From: Saccharopolyspora kobensis
GTDB lineage: Bacteria; Actinomycetota; Actinomycetes; Mycobacteriales; Pseudonocardiaceae
Assembly (NCBI RefSeq): GCF_900108315.1
Contig: NZ_FNVB01000003.1
Span: 531,404 to 595,403, forward strand
Reading direction: 5' to 3'
DNA: 64,000 nt
Under the pieces are notes generated by a model. That model made no database searches, was not told the DNA's origin, and saw only the letters and a list, made by a program, of their open reading frames with translations. Of this stretch, positions 34,580 to 42,764 are shown in pieces. Numbering within the stretch: the first letter of the stretch is position 1; every line of letters begins with the position of its first letter. A program made the position numbers and the translations under genes.

Positions 34580-35290
34580 ATGACCTCGAAGGGCTCACCG
34601 GCGCTCCGGTGGGGGTTCGCAGCGCTGGTCGTGGCCGCCGTCGCGGCGCTGGCGTGGGGCGCGTTCGGCGGCAGGCCGTCCCCGGAGCAGGCGGCGCCGC
34701 AGACCGCCACCGCCGAGCAGGACGAGATCGCCGCGGTGCTGAAGTCGTTGCAGCGGCGCCAGCCCGACGACCCGTTCGCGCTGGGGCGCACCGACGCGCC
34801 GGTGGTGATGATCATGTACGAGGACTACCGCTGCCCGTTCTGCTCGAAGTTCACCGCCGACATCAAGCCGCGGCTGATCGAGCGGTACGTCGACACCGGT
34901 GTGCTGCGGCTGGAGTGGCGCGACTTCCCGATCTTCGGCGAGGAATCCCTGGAGATCGCCAAGGCGGCCCGCGCCGCCGCCCACCAGGGCCGGTTCTGGG
35001 AGTTCCACAACGCGGCCTACGCGCGCGGCAACGGCGGGGAGAAGCCGTCGTTCCCGGAGGAGACCATCCAGGAAGTGGCCCGCGAAGCGGGCGTGCCGGA
35101 CCTCGCGAAGTTCAACGCCGACCGCGACGATCCGGCGATCCTGCAGGCGATCCAGACCGACGCGACCGAGGGCCAGGCGCTCGGGGTGTCCAGCACGCCG
35201 TCGTTCATCATCAACAGCCAGCCCGTGCTCGGCGCCCAGCCGCTGGACCAGTTCGTCGCGGTGATCGAGGCGGAACGGGCCAAGGCATGA
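34580..35290 (+). CDS. DsbA-family exported thioredoxin-like protein (CPFC)
   Basis: A 236-residue protein with an N-terminal membrane anchor (11-30) and a DsbA-type domain; active site Cys85-Pro-Phe-Cys88 in YEDYRCPFCSKF and the cis-Pro loop SSTPSFIINSQ. ATG 34580 is preceded by AAAGGG 8 bases upstream and is favoured over in-frame GTGs at 34571 and 34577. It overlaps ccdA (ATGA), so CcdA is its likely reducing partner. Boxes 8 and 9 lie just upstream. Confidence 0.9.
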   Translation: MTSKGSPALRWGFAALVVAAVAALAWGAFGGRPSPEQAAPQTATAEQDEIAAVLKSLQRRQPDDPFALGRTDAPVVMIMYEDYRCPFCSKFTADIKPRLIERYVDTGVLRLEWRDFPIFGEESLEIAKAARAAAHQGRFWEFHNAAYARGNGGEKPSFPEETIQEVAREAGVPDLAKFNADRDDPAILQAIQTDATEGQALGVSSTPSFIINSQPVLGAQPLDQFVAVIEAERAKA

Positions 35291-36138
35291 TCATCGGCTA
35301 CTTCGGGGCCTTCCTCGGCGGCGTGCTGTCGCTGCTGAGCCCGTGCTCGGCGCTGCTGGTCCCGGCGTTCTTCGCCTACGCCTTCGCCGACCGGGTCCGG
35401 CTGCTGCTGCGCACCGGCATCTTCTACCTCGGCCTGGCCACCACGCTGGTGCCGATGGGCGTGGCCGCGGGCTCGGTCGGCGCGCTGTTCAACCAGCACC
35501 GCGATCTCGTGGTGCTGATCGGCGGATCGCTGATGATCCTGCTCGGCGCGGCCCAGATCTTCGGCTTCGGGTTCGGCTCCGGGGCGGCGCAGCGGCTGAG
35601 CGGCCGGATCAAGATCTCCTCGGCGCTGTCGGTGTACCTGCTGGGCACCGTCTACGGGCTGGCCGGGTTCTGCGCCGGTCCCCTGCTGGGCAGCGTGCTG
35701 ACCATGGCCATGACCGGTTCCAGCCCCGCCTACGGCGGCATCCTGCTGGCCGTCTACGCGCTGGGCATGGCGGTGCCGCTGTTCGTCATCGCGGCTCTGT
35801 GGGACCGCTTCGACCTCGGCAGGCGCCGCTGGCTGCGCGGCCGCGAACTCCGCGTCGGCCCGCTCCGCGTGCACAGCACGACGCTGCTGTCCGGCCTGGT
35901 CTTCATCGCGCTCGGCGTGCTGTTCCTCACCACCGACGGCACCGGATCGCTCAGCGGGCTCGTCAGCATCGACGCCCAGTTCACCGTTCAGTCCTGGGTG
36001 CAGCACGCATCGGCCCTGGTGTCCGACCAGCTGGTGCTGCTCGTCGTCCTGGTGGTGCTGCTGGTGGTCTCGCTGCTCGTCACCCGGGGACGCCGGCGCG
36101 GCGAGGCCCGGCGGGATCGGGATTCCACGTCCGGCTGA
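35287..36138 (+). CDS. ccdA: CcdA-type membrane electron carrier
   Basis: A 283-residue protein with six core helices and an extra C-terminal pair. The redox cysteines are Cys20 (LLSPCSALLVP) and Cys129 (LAGFCAGPLLGS). It carries electrons from cytoplasmic thioredoxin across the membrane, here most likely to the DsbA-like protein whose stop codon overlaps its start. It is a different subgroup from the first CcdA (20697). The gene ends 15 bases before a convergent ligase gene. Confidence 0.88.
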   Translation: MIIGYFGAFLGGVLSLLSPCSALLVPAFFAYAFADRVRLLLRTGIFYLGLATTLVPMGVAAGSVGALFNQHRDLVVLIGGSLMILLGAAQIFGFGFGSGAAQRLSGRIKISSALSVYLLGTVYGLAGFCAGPLLGSVLTMAMTGSSPAYGGILLAVYALGMAVPLFVIAALWDRFDLGRRRWLRGRELRVGPLRVHSTTLLSGLVFIALGVLFLTTDGTGSLSGLVSIDAQFTVQSWVQHASALVSDQLVLLVVLVVLLVVSLLVTRGRRRGEARRDRDSTSG

Positions 36139-36153
36139 TCGCCTGCGGCCGCG

Positions 36154-37713
36154 TCAGCGGGAGGTTTCGCCGTCCCAGGTCCGGTCCGTGATGCCGGCCT
36201 GGGCCAGGCGGAACTTCTCCACCTTCTCGGTCGGGGTCTTGGGCAGTCCGGCCACGAACTCGATGTAGCGGGGCACCATGAACCGCGCGCCGTGTTCGAG
36301 GCAGTACCGGTGCAGCGCTCGCTCGGACAGCTCCGACCCGGCCCGGCGGACCACGCAGACCTTCACCTCCTCCTCGGTCAGCTCGCTGGGCACCCCGATC
36401 GCGGCCGCCTCGACGACCTCGGGGTGACCGCAGACGAGTTCCTCGACCTCCTGCGCGGAGATGTTCTCCCCGCGCCGCCGGATCGAGTCGCTGAGCCTGC
36501 CGTGGAAGACGAGGTAGCCGTCCCGGTCGAGGCTGCCCAGGTCGCCGGTGCGCACCCAGCCGCGCTCGTCGATCGCCGCGGCCGTGGCCTCCGGCATCCC
36601 GTGGTAGCCGATCATGGTCAGCCCGGGTTCGTTGCCCCGCACCAGGATCTCGCCGATCCCCGACCCGTCGGCGGTGTCGATCCGGACCTCGTACTCGTCG
36701 ATGACCCGCCCGCAGGTGCCCGGCCGCAGCTCACCGCCGACCGGGTCGTAGACGGGCAGCCCGGCGTCGGTGAGGCCGTAGACCTGGTACACCGGGAATC
36801 CGAAGCGCTGCTGCCACCCGTCCCGCCACTCCGGCACCGGCACGCCCCAGGCCAGCCGGACGCGGTGGCGGCGGTCGGCGGCGGAGGGCTCCTGCTTCCA
36901 CAGGATGGTCAGGGTCGCGCCCATGAAGTTGAACACCGAGGCGTCGAACTTCCGCACCTCCGACCAGAACCCCGATGCGCTGAACCGGGCGCCCAGCGCG
37001 GCGGTGGCGCCGGCGGCCAGAGCCGCGACCACGGTCAGCGTGGCCGCGTCGATGTGGAACAGCGGGAACGGGCAGTACAGCACGTCATCGTCGCGGTAGC
37101 CGAAGCGCTGCGCGTGGATCTGCCCCTGGCGTGCCAGGTAGCGGTGCGGGAGCACGCAGGCCTTGGACGGTCCGGTGGTGCCCGAGGTGAACATCAGAGT
37201 TGCCGGATCGAGCTCGCCACCCCGCGGCGGCGGAGCGCTGACCGGTGAGGCCATCACCTCGCTCAGCTCCACGCCGCCCTCGCCGGAAGCCGCCCCGGCC
37301 GAGCGGCGCACGACGACCGTCCGCCCTTCGAGCAGACCTTCGTCCAGCGGTGCCAGCAGATCGGCCTCGCCGACCACGATCCTCGCCCCGGACACGGCGA
37401 AGACGTGACGCAGCCGGGAACCGGGCAACGCCGTGTTCACCGGTACGTGCAGCGCACCCAGGCGGGCGAGGGCGAACCACACCACCACGTGGTCGAGGCT
37501 GTTCCGCAGCAGCAGAACGACCGGAGTTCCTTCCTCCGCACCGAGAGCGGCCAGCCCGCCCGCGGTGGAGGCCGCCAGCGACTGCACCTGGGCGTAGGTC
37601 AGCTCGCCCTCCGCCGTGCGCAGGAACACCGCGTCCGGGGTGCGAGCAGTCCGGTCGGCGAGCATGCCGGTGATGCTGCCCGCTGCGGCGCGATCCTCTC
37701 CCGCCCGCTCCAT
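36154..37713 (-). CDS. acyl-CoA synthetase (AMP-dependent)
   Basis: A 519-residue ANL-superfamily adenylating enzyme: ATP loop LMFTSGTTGPSKACVLPH, the A5-type motif YGLTDAG, hinge RTGDLGSLDRDGYLVFHGR and the catalytic lysine region KTPTEKVEKF. These indicate CoA ligation of a carboxylic acid. The ATG overlaps the upstream amidohydrolase stop by three bases (37711-37713). With an APC permease and an ACMSD-type amidohydrolase in the same operon, an aromatic or amino-acid-derived carboxylate is plausible as substrate. The GLTDAG version of the motif is unusual (commonly GxTE). Confidence 0.87.
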   Translation of the reverse strand: MERAGEDRAAAGSITGMLADRTARTPDAVFLRTAEGELTYAQVQSLAASTAGGLAALGAEEGTPVVLLLRNSLDHVVVWFALARLGALHVPVNTALPGSRLRHVFAVSGARIVVGEADLLAPLDEGLLEGRTVVVRRSAGAASGEGGVELSEVMASPVSAPPPRGGELDPATLMFTSGTTGPSKACVLPHRYLARQGQIHAQRFGYRDDDVLYCPFPLFHIDAATLTVVAALAAGATAALGARFSASGFWSEVRKFDASVFNFMGATLTILWKQEPSAADRRHRVRLAWGVPVPEWRDGWQQRFGFPVYQVYGLTDAGLPVYDPVGGELRPGTCGRVIDEYEVRIDTADGSGIGEILVRGNEPGLTMIGYHGMPEATAAAIDERGWVRTGDLGSLDRDGYLVFHGRLSDSIRRRGENISAQEVEELVCGHPEVVEAAAIGVPSELTEEEVKVCVVRRAGSELSERALHRYCLEHGARFMVPRYIEFVAGLPKTPTEKVEKFRLAQAGITDRTWDGETSR

Positions 37714-38576
37714 CACGCTGCGGAGAACCCGAACACCCGGGCCGCGTTGTCCCGGAACAGCGCCGACAGCGCCGCTTCGCCCAGCCCTGAATCGCGCCAC
37801 TCCGCGAGCGCGCGCCGGGGTTCCATCACCGGCCAGTCGCTGCCGTAGAGGACCTGCTCGCGCAGCAGGTTCGGCATCATGCCGAACAGCACGTCCCAGC
37901 CGGTGCCCGGCCTCGCGACGTACCTCGGGGCCAGGCCGCCGAACTCCAGGTGCACGGTGGGGTGCCGCCGCGCCACCGCGGCGTACTCCGCGGCCCACGG
38001 CCAGCCCGCGTGGCAGGCGACGAGCGTCAGATCGGGGAAGTCGCAGGCGACCTGGTCGAGCAGCTCGGCGCGCTCGTGGCGCAGCGGGTGCATCCGGGAG
38101 TAGGTGATGCCGGTGTGCACGCACACGACCAGTCCGAGCTCTTCGGCTCGCGCGTACATCGGGTACAGGGCGCGGTCGTCGATGTCCAGGCCGAAGAACG
38201 CCGGTTGCAGCGACACTCCCAGCATCCCGCGCTCGGCGATGCGAGCGGTCTGCACGGCGAGCCGGGTGGGGCTGCGGCTGCCGAGGTCAAGGCAGCCGAT
38301 CCCGCGGAAGCGATCACCGTGCTCGGCGAGGACCTCTTCCAGCCCGTCGTTGAGCGCCTCGGCGTCCTCGCCGCCCTCCGACTCGGCGTGCATCACCGCG
38401 TGCCCGATGCCTTGATCGTCCATCGTGGACAACAGGCCGCCGAGGGTGCCGTCGTTCATCTTGCTGGTCAGGTCGAGCACCCTGTCGTACTGCTCGGTCT
38501 GGCGCGCGGGCGCGGAGTACGCGCGCCCGGGCCTGCGGTCCTGGGGTAGCCGGACACGGGCGTCGATGATCGTCAT
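37713..38576 (-). CDS. amidohydrolase-related (ACMSD-type) metalloenzyme
   Basis: A 287-residue TIM-barrel protein of amidohydrolase family 2. It has MTIIDARVRLP at the start (family HxH position is here DAR, so the first metal motif is altered), VVCVHTGITYS, VACHAGWPWA and the terminal YGSDWPVMEP (catalytic Asp). Related enzymes decarboxylate or hydrolyse aromatic and lactone substrates. It lies 69 bases after the permease and overlaps the ligase. The missing N-terminal HxH pair means metal use is uncertain. Confidence 0.78.
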   Translation of the reverse strand: MTIIDARVRLPQDRRPGRAYSAPARQTEQYDRVLDLTSKMNDGTLGGLLSTMDDQGIGHAVMHAESEGGEDAEALNDGLEEVLAEHGDRFRGIGCLDLGSRSPTRLAVQTARIAERGMLGVSLQPAFFGLDIDDRALYPMYARAEELGLVVCVHTGITYSRMHPLRHERAELLDQVACDFPDLTLVACHAGWPWAAEYAAVARRHPTVHLEFGGLAPRYVARPGTGWDVLFGMMPNLLREQVLYGSDWPVMEPRRALAEWRDSGLGEAALSALFRDNAARVFGFSAA

Positions 38577-38645
38577 GGCACGGCCTCCGCGGTCCTGCCG
38601 CCGGCGCTCGGCCGGGGCTCGATTCCGGATTGGTGTGGCGAGAAG

Positions 38646-40073
38646 TCAGCGAGGGCCTTTCCGAGCCAGTCCGGTTCCTGCGCTCACCCGCGGCTCCACC
38701 GGGACGGCGGGACTGCGGCGCTGGATGACGATGCCGACCACGACCAGGACCGCGGCGAGCCCGAGCGAGACCGACAGCTCGAGGCGCTGGCCGGGCAGGA
38801 TCGCCATGGTCAGCAGGATGCCCGCGATCGCGACCATGGTGAGCACGGTCAGGTGCGGGAAGGCCCACATCCGGGATTCCAGGCGGGATTCGGTGCCCCG
38901 GGCGCGCATCGCGCGGCGGGTGGCCAGCTGGGTGGCGGCGATGACCAGGTACATGATCAGCGCGATCGCACCGCTGGAGGCCAGCATGTAGGTGAAGAGC
39001 CCCGGAACGGCGTAGCTGACGACCACCGCGACCACGCCGATCCCCGTGGAGGCGAGCACCGCGGCCCGCGGCGTGCCGTTGGCCCCGATCGTGCCCAGCA
39101 CGCGCGGCGCCTCCCCTCTCCTGGCCAGGGAGAACACCATGCGGGAAGCGGTGTAGATCGCGGAGTTGAGGCAGCTGCAGACCGCCACGAGCACGACGAG
39201 GTCCATGACCGCGGAAGCACCCGGGATGTTCATCCGCTCCAGCGCGGCCTGGTACGTGCCCGCGGCGAGCTCGGGGGCGTCCCACGGGACCAGGGAAACC
39301 ACGACGAACACCGAACCGATGTAGAACAGCGCCAGCCGCCACACCACCGCACCGATGGCCTTGCGGATGTTGCGCTTCGGGTCCTCGGACTCGGCGGCGG
39401 CGATGGTGACGATCTCGCTGCCCTGGAAGGCGAACATCGCGGTCAGCAACCCGGCCAGGACAGAGACCCCGCCGTTCGGCAGGAAACCGCCGTGGGCCCA
39501 CAGCCCGGACAGACCGCTCGCGCCCGAACCGGGCAGCAGTCCGAGGATCGCCGCGAGGCCGAGCGCGAGGAACCCGACGATCGCGAGGACCTTCAGCAGC
39601 GCGAACCAGTACTCGAACTCGCCGTAGCTGCGCACCGCCAGCAGGTTCGTGCCGGCGAGCAGCACGACCACCGCGAACGCGGGCAGCCAGCTCGGGATGG
39701 CCAGCACCGATCCGATGATCTTCCCGGCGACGATCGCCTCGATCGGGATCGCCAGCACGTAGAACCACCAGTACAGCCAGCCGATGGAGAAGCCGGCCCA
39801 GCGGCCCAGCGCGCGGTCGGCGTAGGTGGAGAACGACCCGGTGTCGGGATTGGCGATGGCCATCTCCGCCAGCATCTTCATCACCAGCACGACCAGCACC
39901 GCGGCGATGAGGAAGGACAGCAGCACCCCGGGGCCGGCTTCGGCGATGGCCGCCGAGGAACCGACGAACAGACCGGCACCGATCACGCCACCGATCGAGA
40001 TCATGGTGATCTGGCGGCTCTTGAGGCCGCTGGTGAGCGCCCCGCCGGACGAGCGCGAAACGTCGTGTGCCAT
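38646..40073 (-). CDS. APC-family amino acid permease (GABA/AAT type)
   Basis: A 475-residue, 12-helix permease. Helix 1 reads QITMISIGGVIGAGLFVGSS and helix 3 region ANPDTGSFSTYADRALGRWAG, both typical of the AAT group including GabP, ProY and aromatic permeases. The ATG at 40073 follows AGGAG by 6 bases. It heads the operon with the amidohydrolase and CoA ligase. Its 5' leader contains a long-range inverted repeat that ends right at the ribosome site. Confidence 0.88.
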   Translation of the reverse strand: MAHDVSRSSGGALTSGLKSRQITMISIGGVIGAGLFVGSSAAIAEAGPGVLLSFLIAAVLVVLVMKMLAEMAIANPDTGSFSTYADRALGRWAGFSIGWLYWWFYVLAIPIEAIVAGKIIGSVLAIPSWLPAFAVVVLLAGTNLLAVRSYGEFEYWFALLKVLAIVGFLALGLAAILGLLPGSGASGLSGLWAHGGFLPNGGVSVLAGLLTAMFAFQGSEIVTIAAAESEDPKRNIRKAIGAVVWRLALFYIGSVFVVVSLVPWDAPELAAGTYQAALERMNIPGASAVMDLVVLVAVCSCLNSAIYTASRMVFSLARRGEAPRVLGTIGANGTPRAAVLASTGIGVVAVVVSYAVPGLFTYMLASSGAIALIMYLVIAATQLATRRAMRARGTESRLESRMWAFPHLTVLTMVAIAGILLTMAILPGQRLELSVSLGLAAVLVVVGIVIQRRSPAVPVEPRVSAGTGLARKGPR

Positions 40074-40082
40074 GGGAACTCC

Positions 40083-40207
40083 TGTCGGGCCTGCCGTCGC
40101 GGGACGTACCCGCCCCCAGCGGGCGCACAGGACCGGAGGCCCGGGGAAGTGCCCCGCATGGCAGGCGACGGTAAGCACGTCGGAGCCGCAGAGCCAGCGA
40201 CCCGACA
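40083..40207 (-). promoter_or_regulatory. possible structured mRNA leader of the permease operon
   Basis: In minus-strand RNA, UGUCGGG (40207-40201) can pair with CCCGACA (40089-40083), closing a 125-base domain whose 3' end abuts the AGGAG of the permease gene. Inside, CGACG/CGUCG, GGGG-CACUU-CCCC and CGCCC/GGGCG hairpins are possible, and GGCAGG has an alternative partner CCUGCC. I cannot match it to a known riboswitch class. Confidence 0.35.
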
Positions 40208-40276
40208 CCTTCCTTTCCCCGGCGATTCCCGGCAGCTGCCCGTCCGGCCTGCTCACCGGCTCATTCGTCCGGGTGG

Positions 40277-40822
40277 TCAGGTGCCGGGCGAGGCGAAAGG
40301 TTCTCCGATCCCGAGAGCTTCGGAGAGGACGCGGCCGACGCTGCTTCCCAGGCTGGACTCCTCGGCGATGACCCGTTCGCCGGGAAACCCGAGCAGATCG
40401 AGGTGCCGGTACCAGCCCAGCATCTCGGTGGCGTCGAACTCCGCGGCCTGCGGCCGGGTCTCGTGCCTGCGGACGGTCTCCGCGAACGAGACGTCGAGGT
40501 AGTAGAAGGTGGTGGTGCCGCGGTGGTCCCGTGCCAGTTCGGCCAGCATCGTCGCGTAGCGCTGCGCGCTGAGGATGCCTTCGACGATCACGTGGTACCC
40601 GCAGTCGAGCGCATATCGCGCGACAGTGCTGATCAGGCCGATGTTGAAACCGTTGGTGACGTCGCGCTCCCCGAGCACGGTCCGCCGCATCACGTCTTGC
40701 GGAACGAGCGCGCAGGTGCGTCCCAGTTGCGCGCGCACTGCCGATGCGATGGAGCTCTTGCCGCTGCCCGAATTGCCGCGGAGCACGACCAAGCGCGTCG
40801 ACGAAGAACCGACCGACCCCAT
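40277..40822 (-). CDS. AAA/P-loop small kinase-like protein
   Basis: A 181-residue soluble nucleotide-binding protein with Walker A GNSGSGKSS (16-24) and a kinase-type layout similar to chloramphenicol phosphotransferase/zeta-toxin-like small kinases: HVIVEGILSAQRY and FYYLDVSFAETVRRHETR (lid with arginines). It likely phosphorylates a small molecule. It stands alone on the minus strand, 203 bases upstream of the permease. No antitoxin-like partner is seen beside it. Confidence 0.8.
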   Translation of the reverse strand: MGSVGSSSTRLVVLRGNSGSGKSSIASAVRAQLGRTCALVPQDVMRRTVLGERDVTNGFNIGLISTVARYALDCGYHVIVEGILSAQRYATMLAELARDHRGTTTFYYLDVSFAETVRRHETRPQAAEFDATEMLGWYRHLDLLGFPGERVIAEESSLGSSVGRVLSEALGIGEPFASPGT

Positions 40823-41413
40823 GCGCCGAAGCCTAGCGCCACCGCCCGGGCACAGCGGTGGCGAACGGCGCCCGGGAACTCCGGGACGACTCGGCTTTCA
40901 GCGCGCGATGACCGATGTCGCCTCGTGCGAGGATTTCCGGTGGGCCGAGTTCTCCGAACCGGGGCGTCCTCGTCCTGCGCGGATCAGGCACCCACCACGA
41001 CGTCGGCGGAGATGACGCCGGTGGAGCGGAGCACTCGGGCCGTCTTCCGGGTTCCCCAGGGGCCGCGCACCGCTACCTCGGTGATCGTGATCGGACAGCT
41101 CCGGCCGCCCCCGGTGTGCACCGGGACGAGTTCATCATCGGACGCGACGTGATCAGGCACGATCTCCACCTCGGAATAAGTGCGAGCAGCTGGGATCCGG
41201 AAACGCGTAATCCGGGATGCGCAACAATTGTGACGCATGGGAACCGGTTCGGTGCGCCTGGGGTAGGCAAGCTCACCCGACGATGTCGCGAACATCCTGG
41301 AAATTGATCTACAACCCGAGCTGAATTGCCGCACCACCAGGTCGGCGAGCTGCGAAAACGAATCCGCTAATGATCATCCGCGGAAAATTCGAATTGATCA
41401 TGAATTGCGCGGC
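40823..41413. other. 591-base gap, mostly without a clear gene
   Basis: The stretch between the kinase start and the end of the Rho-like gene is lower in GC from about 41170 to 41410. On the minus strand, 40984-41169 (GTG start, about 61 residues ending ISADVVVGA) has high third-position GC and could be a small or decayed gene, but it has no recognisable domain or ribosome site. Confidence 0.4.
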
Positions 41414-42478
41414 TCAGGCGGCCTGCGCCGGGGCGGTCAGCGACGCCGAGACCGCTGCGACGAACTCCGCGTTCGACCGCGTCCTGCGCACCTGGTCCAG
41501 GAACTGCTCGGCCGCGCGCTTCGGGTCCTGGCCCGCCAGGGCGCGCCGGATCCCGGCCATCGCGACCAGCTCCCGCGGCGGCTGCAGCAGCTCGTCGCGG
41601 CGGGTGCCCGAGCCCAGCAGGTCGATGGCCGGGTGAATGCGGTGCTCGGCGAGCGCGCGGTCGAGGCGCAGGTCGGAGTTCCCGGTGCCCTTCAACTCCT
41701 CGAAGAACACCGCGTCGGCCTGCGAACCCGTGCCGACCAGCGCGGTGGCGACGATGGTGAGCGAGCCGCCGCCATCGATGTTGCGGGCGGCGCCCAGGAT
41801 CTTCTTCACCGGGTGCAGCGCGGAGGCGTCGACACCGCCGGAGAGCACTCGCCCCGACGATCGGGCCGCGAGGTTGTAGGCGCGACCGAGCCGGGTCAGC
41901 GAGTCGAGCAGCAGCACGACGTCGCGGCCGGTTTCGGCCAGTCGCTTGGCGCGTTCGACGGCCAGCTCCGCGGCGCGGACGTGCTCGGCGGGCTGCCGGT
42001 CGAACGTGGAGGCGATCACCTCGCCCCGCACCGTGCGGCGCATGTCCGTGACCTCCTCCGGCCGCTCGTCGGCGAGCAGCACCATGAGGTGCGCAGACGG
42101 GTGATTGGTGGCGACGGCGTGCGCGATCGACTGCAGCAGCGAGGTCTTCCCGGTGTGCGGTGGCGCGGCGATGAGCGCGCGCTGACCCTTGCCGATCGGC
42201 GCGACGAGGTCGATCACGCGGGCGGCGAGCTGGAGCCGGTCGGTCTCGAGCACCAGTCGCTCATCCGGGTGCACGGGCGTGAGCAGCTCGAACTCCGGCC
42301 GCTCGCGCACCGGCGGTGCACCGTTGAGCAGCACCAGCTCCTCGCCGTCCACCACGATCTCGTCGCCGCGGCGCAGGCCGTGCGCGTGGACGAGACGCAT
42401 GGGGACGCTGGTGCCGTCGGCACCGAAACCGAGAGTCGCGGATCTGCCGCGGATGTCGAGAATTCCTTGGTGGGGCAT
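41414..42478 (-). CDS. short Rho-like transcription termination factor
   Basis: A 354-residue Rho homologue. It keeps a reduced OB-type region (residues 5-45) and the full ATPase: PIGKGQRALIAAPPHTGKTS (Walker A, Lys111), ADERPEEVTDM, LLLDS (Walker B Asp192), Q-loop region and the arginine finger in SGTRRDELL (Arg293). It lacks the N-terminal helical bundle and the long basic insertion seen in actinobacterial Rho (usually over 600 residues), and the P-loop Lys preceding AGKT in other Rho proteins is His108 here. AGGAG lies 7 bases before the ATG. It is probably a second, specialised Rho rather than the housekeeping one. Confidence 0.85.
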   Translation of the reverse strand: MPHQGILDIRGRSATLGFGADGTSVPMRLVHAHGLRRGDEIVVDGEELVLLNGAPPVRERPEFELLTPVHPDERLVLETDRLQLAARVIDLVAPIGKGQRALIAAPPHTGKTSLLQSIAHAVATNHPSAHLMVLLADERPEEVTDMRRTVRGEVIASTFDRQPAEHVRAAELAVERAKRLAETGRDVVLLLDSLTRLGRAYNLAARSSGRVLSGGVDASALHPVKKILGAARNIDGGGSLTIVATALVGTGSQADAVFFEELKGTGNSDLRLDRALAEHRIHPAIDLLGSGTRRDELLQPPRELVAMAGIRRALAGQDPKRAAEQFLDQVRRTRSNAEFVAAVSASLTAPAQAA

Positions 42479-42764
42479 GGTTGTACTCCTGATGGGGAGA
42501 GGGACGATCGACGCAGGTGCGGATCGTTGGAGATGAGTGGCCCCGGAAATGCGCCGGGGAGGAAAGAAGCTCGTCGGGCGGCAGAGCCGACATCCGCGAG
42601 ATTCCCCGCAAGTATGCCCCGAACCCGCGAACCCCGCAAGGTCTTTTCCGCTCAGCACCGATCGGCGCGTCGTCCGATCTCGCTGGTGGATCGATCAGAG
42701 GCCGACTTTCGCCCTGGTCGCAAGGTGATCGGGCCGATCCACAAAGGAATTGATCAGCGACCGG
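42479..42764. other. 286-base leader/promoter region of the Rho-like gene
   Basis: No gene seen. This AT-richer region between the PucR stop and the Rho-like start is on the upstream side of the Rho-like gene and probably includes its promoter and a long leader. I see no strong hairpin. Confidence 0.4.

Noticed and set aside
40083..40207. Assignment of the permease leader as a guanidine (ykkC) riboswitch
   Set aside because: APC permeases are often behind this class, but I do not find its conserved sequence blocks, so only an unclassified structured leader is proposed.
40277..40822. Zeta-type toxin of a toxin-antitoxin pair
   Set aside because: The small kinase resembles zeta/CPT-like P-loop kinases, but no small antitoxin gene is adjacent, so it is described only as a kinase-like protein.
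40984..41337. Minus-strand frame after the Rho-like gene
   Set aside because: Only the last 60 or so codons look coding; no ribosome site and no family, so noted only as a possible small or decayed gene.
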